DNA from: Acidobacteriota bacterium
GTDB lineage: Bacteria; Acidobacteriota; Thermoanaerobaculia; Multivoradales; JAGPDF01
Direction: 5' to 3'
DNA length: 34,110 bases
NCBI GenBank assembly: GCA_017860005.1
Contig: JAFNAE010000008.1
Location: 1 to 34,110, forward strand
Positions within the stretch are counted from its first letter, which is position 1. The number at the start of each line of letters is the position of its first letter. Under the pieces are notes generated by a model that was not told where the DNA came from, made no database searches, and saw only the letters and a program-made list of their open reading frames with translations. The position numbers and the translations under genes were made by a program. Below are positions 1 through 8,164 of the stretch, one piece after another.

Positions 1-2
1 CC

Positions 3-2864
3 GACTTCGATCTGGAAGCGAGAGTCCGCTGCCAGGAGGCCCTCGAGAGGGTCTACTGGACTCACCGCAGCCAGGGCCGGCAGAGCTCGTTCGCGCAGGC
101 CGTCCCGCCCACCGTCGTCCGGCGCAACGCCGAGGACGCCGTGCTGAAGACCGAGGCGCTCCGGCGCTTCTGGGGCTTGACGATCACGCCGGTGCAGCTG
201 CAGGCCGAGCTCGATCGCATGGCCGCCCGCTCCCAGGCGCCGGCACGGCTGCGCGAGCTGTTCGCGGCGCTCGGCGACGATCCGACGAAGGCGGCCGAGT
301 GCCTGGCCCGTCCCCTGCTCGCCGACCGGCTCCTCCGGGCCTCCTACGCACGGGACGAGCGCCTGCACGCGGACGTCGGGGCCGTTGCCCGACGGGAGGC
401 GAGCGAGCTGCGCTCCGGAGCTGCCCCGCTCCGCACGGCCGGGGTCCGCACCGAAGCGGAGTGGCGGCGCGGACCCGGCGGCGCGCGGATCCCCGGCGCG
501 CTCGAGCTCGAGCCGGAGGAGTTCGACGCCCGCCTGCGGGAGCTCGGCGCGGAGATGGGCAGAGCGACTGCCGAGATCGTGCTCGACCGTCCGAGCCCGC
601 TGCGCGAGGACGAGACCCGTTTCTACGTCCTCTTCGTGCACGAGCTGGACGAACGCCACGTGCGCCTGGCGACGATCGAGTGGCCGAAGCGGTCCTTCGA
701 TTCGTGGTGGAACGAGACGCGAGGGACCCTGTCGCCCGAGCTCGCCGGCGCGACCTTCGACTTCCGGCTCCCGGCGGTCGCCGGCACGGCCTGCGCGGAC
801 GACACGTGGACGCCGACGCTGCAGCTGCTCGACCCGCGCTACTGGCACACGGCGGTGTGGACCGGCAGCGAAATGATCGTCTTCGGCGGCATGAGCTCCG
901 TGGGCACCATCTATGGCGACGGCAGCCGCTACGACCCGGCCACCGAGACCTGGACCCTCCTGCCAGCAACCGGGGCTCCCGGAGCGCGCCAGTCCCACGT
1001 CGCGGTGTGGACGGGCACGGAGATGATCGTCTGGGGCGCCCGCGCCGACGGGAGCGGTGGCCGCTACAACCCGGTCAGCAACACCTGGACGCCCACCTCC
1101 ACCGTGAATGCCCCCGCCCCGGCTTGGAACGCCAGCGTCGTCTGGACCGGCACGGAGATGATCGTCTGGGGCGGGGAGGGGTTGACGGGGCTTCTCAACA
1201 GCGGCGGCCGCTACGATCCGGCCAGCGACGCCTGGACGCCGACGGCTCCAGCGCCGCTCGCGCCACGGGCCTATCACACGGCCGTCTGGACCGGTTCTCA
1301 GATGATCATCTGGAACGGGTACAACGTCCACATCGGGCAGCTGTACGGCGACGGCGCGCGCTACAGCCCCGCCACCAACTCGTGGACGCCGGTCGCCACC
1401 GCCGACGCTCCCGACGCTCGCTGCTATCACACGGCGGTCTGGACCGGCACCGAGATGATCGTCTGGGGCGGCGCCAACGAACCGGCCTACGATCAGAGCG
1501 GCGGCCGCTACGACCCGGAGACCGACACCTGGCTGCCGACCAGTCTCGTCGATGCCCCGTCGCAGCGCTCGTTCCACGCCGCGGTCTGGACCGGCACCGA
1601 GATGATCGTCCAGGGCGGGAGCTTCAACGTCGTCGCGGGCGGCCGCTACGATCCTGCCACCGACACCTGGACGGCGACCAGTCCGGTGAACTCCGCCAAC
1701 AACGGTCAGGGCATCACCGCGGTCTGGACCGGCACCGAGATGATCGTCTGGGGCGGCCTCGACGACGACTTCCTATTTCACTACGACGGCGGCCGCTACG
1801 ACCCGCAGCTCGACCTCTGGCACCCGACCGGCACCATGAACGTTCCCGCTGCCCGCGGCCTGCATGCCGCCGCGTGGACCGGCAGCGAGATGATCATCTG
1901 GGGCGGCAGCGGCTGGGGAGGGAGCTTTGCCCCCGGGGCGAGCTACGATCCGGCGACCGACAGCTGGCAGGCCGTCAGCACGGTCGGGGCTCCCGCTTCA
2001 GCCGAGACGGCGGTGTGGACCGGTACCGAGGCGATCTTCTGGGGTGGCGGCCCGCTCGGCGGGCGCTACAACCCCACGACCGACAGCTGGAGCCTGATGA
2101 GCGAGACGAATGCCCCGGTCAGCGGCCCCGGGTACTCCATCGTCTGGACCGGCAGCGAGATGATCGCCTTCGGCGGCATTGGCACCGACACCGTCGCCAA
2201 GCGCTACCGCCCCGCGACGGACACCTGGGTCGATGCCACCACCGTCAACGCTCCCGGCGCCCGGGATCACCACGCCGCAGTCTGGACCGGCACCGAGATG
2301 ATCGTCTGGGGCGGCTTCATCAACGACGGGACCACCCCGACCGGCGGCCGCTACAACCCGATCACCGACACCTGGACCCCGACCAACGTCGCCGACTCTC
2401 CCATCACCCGCATGTGGCCGGTCGGGGTCTGGACGGGAACCGAGATGATCGTCTGGGGCGGGCACGAGTGGCTCTTCCTCGGCGACCTGGGTGACGGGGC
2501 GCGCTACGACCCGGCGACCGACAGCTGGACCCCGACCAGCCCGGTCGGAGCGCCCACGCCCCGCGTCGCGCAGGCCGTCTGGACGGGCAGCGAGCTGCTG
2601 CTCTGGGGCGGCGCGAACGACTCGAGCGGCGGACGCTACGACCCGATGACCGACTCCTGGCGTCCGACGACGCTGGTCGACGCGCCCCCGGTGCGCATCG
2701 GCGGGCGCTGGTCGACGGTCTGGACCGGCTCCGAGATGATCATCTGGGGGGGCATCATCGAGACCCAGCAGGGCAGCCGCTATTGCGCGGCACCGGGCAA
2801 CGGGATCTTCTCGGACGGTTTCGAGAGCGGCGACGCCTCGGCCTGGTCCCAGCTCGTTCCCTGA
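3..2864 (+). CDS. Secreted Kelch-repeat (galactose-oxidase-like beta-propeller) protein, 5'-truncated by the window edge
   Basis: Frame 3 stays open to the left edge (..DFDLEARVRCQEALERVYWTHRSQGRQSSFAQAV..VLKTEALRRFWG), so the GTG at 141 in the ORF track is probably internal. Repeats of VWTGTEMIVWGG...GRYDPATDTWTPTS; C-terminus IFSDGFESGDASAWSQLVP. Confidence 0.85.
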   Translation, partial: DFDLEARVRCQEALERVYWTHRSQGRQSSFAQAVPPTVVRRNAEDAVLKTEALRRFWGLTITPVQLQAELDRMAARSQAPARLRELFAALGDDPTKAAECLARPLLADRLLRASYARDERLHADVGAVARREASELRSGAAPLRTAGVRTEAEWRRGPGGARIPGALELEPEEFDARLRELGAEMGRATAEIVLDRPSPLREDETRFYVLFVHELDERHVRLATIEWPKRSFDSWWNETRGTLSPELAGATFDFRLPAVAGTACADDTWTPTLQLLDPRYWHTAVWTGSEMIVFGGMSSVGTIYGDGSRYDPATETWTLLPATGAPGARQSHVAVWTGTEMIVWGARADGSGGRYNPVSNTWTPTSTVNAPAPAWNASVVWTGTEMIVWGGEGLTGLLNSGGRYDPASDAWTPTAPAPLAPRAYHTAVWTGSQMIIWNGYNVHIGQLYGDGARYSPATNSWTPVATADAPDARCYHTAVWTGTEMIVWGGANEPAYDQSGGRYDPETDTWLPTSLVDAPSQRSFHAAVWTGTEMIVQGGSFNVVAGGRYDPATDTWTATSPVNSANNGQGITAVWTGTEMIVWGGLDDDFLFHYDGGRYDPQLDLWHPTGTMNVPAARGLHAAAWTGSEMIIWGGSGWGGSFAPGASYDPATDSWQAVSTVGAPASAETAVWTGTEAIFWGGGPLGGRYNPTTDSWSLMSETNAPVSGPGYSIVWTGSEMIAFGGIGTDTVAKRYRPATDTWVDATTVNAPGARDHHAAVWTGTEMIVWGGFINDGTTPTGGRYNPITDTWTPTNVADSPITRMWPVGVWTGTEMIVWGGHEWLFLGDLGDGARYDPATDSWTPTSPVGAPTPRVAQAVWTGSELLLWGGANDSSGGRYDPMTDSWRPTTLVDAPPVRIGGRWSTVWTGSEMIIWGGIIETQQGSRYCAAPGNGIFSDGFESGDASAWSQLVP
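845..2760 (+). repeat. 14 in-gene Kelch repeats (period about 135-155 bp) with near-identical DNA core gtctggaccggcaccgagatgatcgtctggggcggc
   Basis: VWTG[TS]EMI[VI]WGG-type motifs counted near nt 849, 999, 1134, 1278, 1430, 1576, 1712, 1864, 2005, 2138, 2272, 2425, 2571, 2713. Confidence 0.85.
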
Positions 2865-2934
2865 GGCCGGAAGCTCGCCATCCGCCTCCCCCGACGTCGC
2901 GGCACCGGCACGCAGGTCGACCCAGACGGTCGGC

Positions 2935-2940
2935 TAGGAT
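2935..2940 (+). promoter_or_regulatory. Candidate -10 element TAGGAT, 7 nt before GTG 2948
   Basis: ggcTAGGAT-gcttcgc-GTG; overlaps the alternative ATG start at 2939. Confidence 0.35.
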
Positions 2941-2947
2941 GCTTCGC

Positions 2948-3667
2948 GTGTCCGGCGCCGTGAGAGAAGCGCCCGTGTTTCGCGTGGAGGGACTCACGCG
3001 CAGCTATCGCGTCGGCGACGCCGACGTGCGCGCCCTCGCCGGCGTGGACCTCGAGATCGGGAGCGGGGAGCTCGTGGTCGTCGCCGGGCCGTCGGGGAGC
3101 GGCAAGTCGACGCTGCTCCACCTGCTGGGCGCGCTCGACGCGCCCGACGCCGGGCGCGTGTTCGTCGAGGGGCGGGACCTCGCAACGCTGGGCGAGCGCC
3201 AGCGCACGCTGCTGCGGCGCCGGCGGCTGGGCTTCGTCTTCCAGGCCTTCCACCTCGTGCCCGTGCTCGACGCCCTCGAGAACGTCGAGTATCCGCTGGT
3301 CATCGACGGCGTGCCGCGCGCCGAACGCCGGGCGCGCGCCGCCGCCGCGCTCGACAGCGTCGGCCTCGGCGAGCGCATGAGCCACCGGCCGGACCGCCTC
3401 TCGGGGGGCGAGCGCCAGCGCGTCGCCATCGCGCGCGCCCTCGTCCACCGGCCGCGCGCCGTGCTCGCCGACGAGCCCACCGGCAACCTCGATTCCGGCA
3501 ACGCGCTGCGCGTCTTCGAGCTGCTGGCCGCCCTCGGCCGCGAGCACGGCGCCACCGTGGTCGTCTCCACCCACGACCCCGAGCTCGTGGCGCGCGCGCC
3601 GCGCGTCGTCACCCTGCGCGACGGGCGCGTGGCGCGCGACGAGCGCCGGCCGGAGGCGGTCTCGTGA
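2948..3667 (+). CDS. ABC transporter ATP-binding protein, LolD/MacB type (ATG at 2939 is the alternative start)
   Basis: Walker A GPSGSGKST, signature LSGGERQR, Walker B AVLADEPTGNLDS, H-loop STHD; overlaps the downstream permease by 4 nt. Confidence 0.9.
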   Translation: MSGAVREAPVFRVEGLTRSYRVGDADVRALAGVDLEIGSGELVVVAGPSGSGKSTLLHLLGALDAPDAGRVFVEGRDLATLGERQRTLLRRRRLGFVFQAFHLVPVLDALENVEYPLVIDGVPRAERRARAAAALDSVGLGERMSHRPDRLSGGERQRVAIARALVHRPRAVLADEPTGNLDSGNALRVFELLAALGREHGATVVVSTHDPELVARAPRVVTLRDGRVARDERRPEAVS

Positions 3668-4917
3668 GCCCGCTCGAGATCGCGCGCCTGGCGCTCCGCA
3701 ACCTGGCGCGCAACCGGCGCCGCACCGCGCTGTCGCTCGCCGTGGTCGCCGCCGGCACCGCCGCGCTGGTGGTCACCGCCGGCTTCGTCCGCTTCTCCTT
3801 CGACGGCCTGCGCGCGGCGATGATCCACGGCGGTCTCGGCCACCTCGAGATCGCCGACGCCGCGGCGGCGGCCGCGCGCGGCGCCGCGCTCGACCGGCCC
3901 GCTTCCCCCGCGCTCGCCGACTGGCGCGAGGTCCGGCGCGCGCTCGAGGCGCTGCCCCACGTCACCGCGGTGGGCGCCAACCTCCACCTCATGGGTCTCG
4001 CGCAGAGCGCGGACGGACGCTCGGTCTCGTTCGTCGGCGTCGGCGCCGAGCCCGACCGCGAGCGGCGGATGGGCTTCGAGGTGCGGCTGCGCGAGGGCTC
4101 GGATCTGCCGGCCGCCGCGCCCGCGCCGGGCGCCGACGCGGCGCTCCTCGCGCGCGGCCTGGCCGAGTCGCTGGGCGTCCGCGCGGGCGAGGTCGTCACC
4201 CTGGTCGCGACCACTCCGGAGGGCACGCTCAACGCCCTCGACGTCACGGTCGCGGGCGTGGTCACCACCGGCGTCGCCGAGCTCGACACTCGCTTCCTCA
4301 AGCTGCCGCTCGCCTCCGCGCAACGGCTCGCCCAGACCGACTCGGTCTCCAACCTGCTGGTCGGCCTCGACGACACGCGCGCCACCGGCGCGGCGCTCGC
4401 GGCCGCGCGCGCCGCGCTCGCCGGCCGCGCGGCGCCGCTCGCGGTCACGCCCTGGAGCGAGCGCGCACCTTTCTACGGCCAGGTGCGGGACCTCTACCTC
4501 GGCATCTTCGTCTTCCTCGGCACGATCGTGGTCGTGCTGGTCGTGCTCGCCGCCTCGAACACGCTCGTGATGTCGATCATGGAGCGCGTGCGCGAGATCG
4601 GCACCCTGCGCGCGATCGGCACCGGCCGCGGCCAGATCGCCGCGCTGCTGGTCGCCGAGGCGGCGTGGCTGGGTGCGCTGGGAGCGCTCGCCGGCGCCGC
4701 GCTGGGGCTGGGTGCGGTGCTCGGCCTGAACGCCGCGGGCCTCCGGATGCCGCCGCCGCCGGGCGCCGTCGACCCGATCGACCTCCGGCTCGCGCTCGTC
4801 CCCGAGGCGTTCGCCGGGGGCGCCCTGCTCATGATCCTCGTGCTCGTCCTCGCCGCCCTGCTGCCCGCCGCACGCGCGGCGCGGCTGGCGATCGTGGACG
4901 CGCTCGGCCACGTCTGA
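3664..4917 (+). CDS. FtsX-like/LolC-MacB-type ABC transporter permease
   Basis: N-terminal RNLARNRRRTALSLAVVAAGTAALV, large periplasmic domain, C-terminal MSIMERVREIGTLRAIGTGRGQIAALLVAEA typical of FtsX permeases; paired with the ATPase. Confidence 0.9.
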   Translation: MSPLEIARLALRNLARNRRRTALSLAVVAAGTAALVVTAGFVRFSFDGLRAAMIHGGLGHLEIADAAAAAARGAALDRPASPALADWREVRRALEALPHVTAVGANLHLMGLAQSADGRSVSFVGVGAEPDRERRMGFEVRLREGSDLPAAAPAPGADAALLARGLAESLGVRAGEVVTLVATTPEGTLNALDVTVAGVVTTGVAELDTRFLKLPLASAQRLAQTDSVSNLLVGLDDTRATGAALAAARAALAGRAAPLAVTPWSERAPFYGQVRDLYLGIFVFLGTIVVVLVVLAASNTLVMSIMERVREIGTLRAIGTGRGQIAALLVAEAAWLGALGALAGAALGLGAVLGLNAAGLRMPPPPGAVDPIDLRLALVPEAFAGGALLMILVLVLAALLPAARAARLAIVDALGHV

Positions 4918-4927
4918 GGAGATCGCC

Positions 4928-5713
4928 CTGCGCCCGTCCCGATTCCTGCCGCTGCTCGCCGCGCTCGCCGCGCTCGACCCGTCGGGCGCGGCCCGGGCCG
5001 CCGAAGTGACCCCCGCGCTGGCGCGCCTGCTGGCGGCGAGCGACCCGTTCGCCGCCGCTCCCGCGGAGCTCCGGCTCGAGCTCTCCTTCGTGGGCGCCAA
5101 CGGGGCCGAGGTCCCGCTCGAGATCTGGCGCAGGGGCGACGATCTCGCGCTCGTGCGCTTCCTGGCCGAGCGCGACCTCGGCAAGTACGTGGTGCGGCGC
5201 GGCAAGGAGGCGTGGCTGCTCGCTCCCGGCGCGAAGAACCCGGTGCGCATGTCCCCCGCCCTGGCACCCGCCGGCGGCGCGGCGCTCGACGAGCTGCTCT
5301 CGCTGCGCCTGGCGCGCGACTACCGGGCCGTGTCCGCCGAGGAATCGCGGGGGGTGGTGACCTTCGAGCTCGAGGCGCTCGCGCCCGGCGTCGAGCCGCC
5401 GCGCGTGCGCTGGGCGGTGGACCGCGCGCGCGGCCTGCCGCTGCGCGCCGAGTTCCGCACCGCCGAGGACAAACCGCGCCGGCTGGTCGAGTTCAAGAGC
5501 TGGCAGGACGAGCGCAAGCGGGTGCCCGCCGAGATCGTCGCCAAGGACCTGCTGCGCACCGGATCCGCGCTCACGGTCCGCATCCGCGCGCTCTTCGACC
5601 TCCAGGACGCCAGCGCGCGCGAGGCCCTGCCGCCTCCCCCGGCGCCCGCGGCAGCGGCCCCCGCTCCGGGGACGGTTCCCTCCCCCGGCGCGAAAGACCA
5701 AAGACCTCCATAG
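4928..5713 (+). CDS. Outer-membrane lipoprotein-sorting (LolA-like) protein; probable CTG start
   Basis: In-frame extension upstream of the GTG at 5006 gives LRPSRFLPLLAALAALDPSGAARAAEV, a signal peptide; AGGAG at 4917-4921 lies 6 nt before CTG 4928. Body reads IWRRGDDLALVRFLAERDLGKYVVRRGKEAWLLAPG. Confidence 0.75.
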   Translation: MRPSRFLPLLAALAALDPSGAARAAEVTPALARLLAASDPFAAAPAELRLELSFVGANGAEVPLEIWRRGDDLALVRFLAERDLGKYVVRRGKEAWLLAPGAKNPVRMSPALAPAGGAALDELLSLRLARDYRAVSAEESRGVVTFELEALAPGVEPPRVRWAVDRARGLPLRAEFRTAEDKPRRLVEFKSWQDERKRVPAEIVAKDLLRTGSALTVRIRALFDLQDASAREALPPPPAPAAAAPAPGTVPSPGAKDQRPP

Positions 5714-5955
5714 AGGGAACGGCGGGCCGGCCGCAGGTGGCCACCCGGCTCAGCCTCTCGACGGGAGCCGGCGAACGGGAATGCCCGGGGCAGGTCGGAA
5801 AGCAGCTGGAGCCGGAACGAAGCTCCTCGCGAGCAGGCGCGACGGACCCGCCGACGCGGCGCTCGTCCGGTCTTTCCCTTCTATGGAGCTTCTCGCCTCG
5901 ACGGTGCGTGCTGCCTGGACGCGCCGGCTCGGTGTCGCTCGGGTGCGCCCCTGTC

Positions 5956-8148
5956 CTAGCGGGGGGCTTCGCTCGCGGTGGCCGGGCCGGCCGATTCGGA
6001 CGTCGTGCGAAGGCGGACCTCGATGCGCCCTTCGGCGAGCGGCTCGCCGACCCGGTCGCCGAACCAGGCCACGTCTTCGAGCACGAGATCGACCAGGACC
6101 CGGTAGGTGCCGGCGGCGGGAGGCGTCAGCGGCACCTCGAGCTCGAGTTGCTCGCCCGGGGCGACGGGCCGCGGCAATGGCACGCGCATCTCCACCGGCC
6201 GGGCGCTGGCGTCGAACGGAAGCCAGCGCACGCCGGCCTGGACCGGCAGGGCGTCGTCGGAGCGCCAGGTCCAGTCGCCTCCGTTGCGCACGCGCAGGCG
6301 GACGCGCGGCGCGGCCTCGAGCGGCACCGGGATCTCCTCCGGCAGGGTCACCGCCTCGACCTCGCGCGCGAAGCCGGTGGGCAGGCGCCGCCGCCCCAGG
6401 TAGCGCAGGCGCGCCGACGCGAATCCCCCGCCCGGCACCTCGAGCGCGAAGCGCACCAATCGCGCCCGCGCCGGACGGCCGTCCGACCACCAGAACGGGT
6501 GCACCCGCCAGGCCGGCGCGAGATCGACCTCCACCGGGCCGCCCGAGCCCGCGCCGTGCGCCGTGAGCGGGAACCGGCGGGTGCGCCGCCAGTCCGAGAC
6601 CACCAGCGTCGCGCGCGGCGCGTCGCAGGTCACCAGCCACGTGGTCGGATCCCCTTCCCAGACGGTCGCCAGCTCGATCTCGGCGGCCGGATCGCCCGCG
6701 GCGAGCTCGAAGCTCCACTCGTCGGCGCGCGCGTAGGGATCGACGAAGCGCACGAAGTCGCCCGACCAGTAACGGTCGCGGCGGCCGTCGATGTTGGAGG
6801 CGCTGGACTCGTAGGGCAGGAGCCGGAACAGGCCGGCGTGGGCGTGGCTCTGGCTGGTCGGGTCGAGCTCCCCGGCGCGCACCACCGAGGCGAGCGCCGA
6901 GGCGCCCGCGATCGCGGCCACCCCCCAGACCGCGGCCAGCGCCCGCCGCGAGGGCAGGCGCGGCAGGGCGAGCAGGAGGCAGGGGTAGGCGGCGAGCAGG
7001 TAGCGATTGCCGACGAACGTCTCGCCGCCGAAGTAGTTGGCGGGCCACCAGACGAGGTAGAAGGCGGCGAGGCCGGCGAAGCCCGCCAGGCCGGCCCATG
7101 CCACCCGATCGCGCGCGCCCAGGGCGAGCGCGCCGAGCAGCAGCGCGGCCGGGAAGTAGGCGATGAGCCCCGAGTGGCGGCCGACGAAGAAGTAGAGCAC
7201 CGCGTAGGCGGTGCGCTCGCCCTGCCAGACCGGGCGCACGTCGAGCATCGAGGTCGCCCAGGCCTCGTCGGTGCCGAAGCGCGCCAGGGCGCGCGCGGCG
7301 TCCTCCCCGGCCGGATAGCCGGTCGCGGCGTTGAACGTCGCGCGCTCGGCCTTGTAGGGGTTGAGCGCACCGGTCGTCGCCCAGGTCAGGGCGAGCACGA
7401 GCAGGTACCCGGCGGCGACCGCGGCGGCCGCCGCCGCGGCGCGCCGCCAGCGCCGGCCGCCGAGCGCCGCGAGCACCGGCACGGCCGCGACCGCCGCGTG
7501 CGGCTCGCGCAGGCCGATCAGCAGGCCGAGCAGGAGCGCACCCGCCAGGGGCGCGTGGCGCGCCGCGAGGAGGCGCGCCACGGCGCCCTGCGCGGGCCCG
7601 CTCGCGCCGCGCTCGGCGGCGAGCGCGAGCGAGAGGCCGGCGAGCGCGAGCGCGACCTGCAGCGTCTCGGCCATCCGCCAGACCAGGTAGGGGACGAGCG
7701 CCGAGGCACAGGCGAAGGTGAGCAACGCCTCGGTGACGCGCGCCCCCGCCGCGACGCGCACGAGCAGGGCGCGCGCGAGCAGCAGCGCCAGGCCCAGGAC
7801 GAGGAGGTTGAACGCGATCAGGCCCGCTTCCCCGGCGATCGCGAGGAAGGGCGCCGCGAGCAGCGGATAGAGGACCGGCTTCGAGTAGTGGACGCCGCGC
7901 GCCGTGCGCTCGAGGATCAGCGCCACGCCGCCGCGCGCCTCCGCCCAGCGGCGGTCCGGCGCCGCGAAGGCGAGGTCCCCGTCGCGCGCCAGGCTGGCCG
8001 CCATCGCCACGTAGGTGGCCTCGTCGCCGCGCAGCTCCGCGAGCGGCAGGCGGTGCGCACGGATCGCCGCGAAGAGGGCGAGCGCGGCCGCCGCCAGCAG
8101 CCAGAAGGGCAGCGTCGAGCTGGCGAAGCGCTGGAACGGGCCGCGCAT
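5956..8148 (-). CDS. GT-C/ArnT-like multi-TM glycosyltransferase-family protein with C-terminal Ig-like domain
   Basis: LRGDEATYVAMAASLARDGDL acidic motif after TM1, many hydrophobic segments, C-terminal GTYRVLVDLVLEDVAWFGDR. Confidence 0.8.
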   Translation of the reverse strand: MRGPFQRFASSTLPFWLLAAAALALFAAIRAHRLPLAELRGDEATYVAMAASLARDGDLAFAAPDRRWAEARGGVALILERTARGVHYSKPVLYPLLAAPFLAIAGEAGLIAFNLLVLGLALLLARALLVRVAAGARVTEALLTFACASALVPYLVWRMAETLQVALALAGLSLALAAERGASGPAQGAVARLLAARHAPLAGALLLGLLIGLREPHAAVAAVPVLAALGGRRWRRAAAAAAAVAAGYLLVLALTWATTGALNPYKAERATFNAATGYPAGEDAARALARFGTDEAWATSMLDVRPVWQGERTAYAVLYFFVGRHSGLIAYFPAALLLGALALGARDRVAWAGLAGFAGLAAFYLVWWPANYFGGETFVGNRYLLAAYPCLLLALPRLPSRRALAAVWGVAAIAGASALASVVRAGELDPTSQSHAHAGLFRLLPYESSASNIDGRRDRYWSGDFVRFVDPYARADEWSFELAAGDPAAEIELATVWEGDPTTWLVTCDAPRATLVVSDWRRTRRFPLTAHGAGSGGPVEVDLAPAWRVHPFWWSDGRPARARLVRFALEVPGGGFASARLRYLGRRRLPTGFAREVEAVTLPEEIPVPLEAAPRVRLRVRNGGDWTWRSDDALPVQAGVRWLPFDASARPVEMRVPLPRPVAPGEQLELEVPLTPPAAGTYRVLVDLVLEDVAWFGDRVGEPLAEGRIEVRLRTTSESAGPATASEAPR

Positions 8149-8164
8149 CGCCGCGCCGGCGCCC

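Noticed and set aside
845-2760. Regularly spaced 36-bp identical cores, superficially CRISPR-like
   Set aside because: In-frame, encodes Kelch blades; spacers are coding and repeats diverge at codon-wobble positions.
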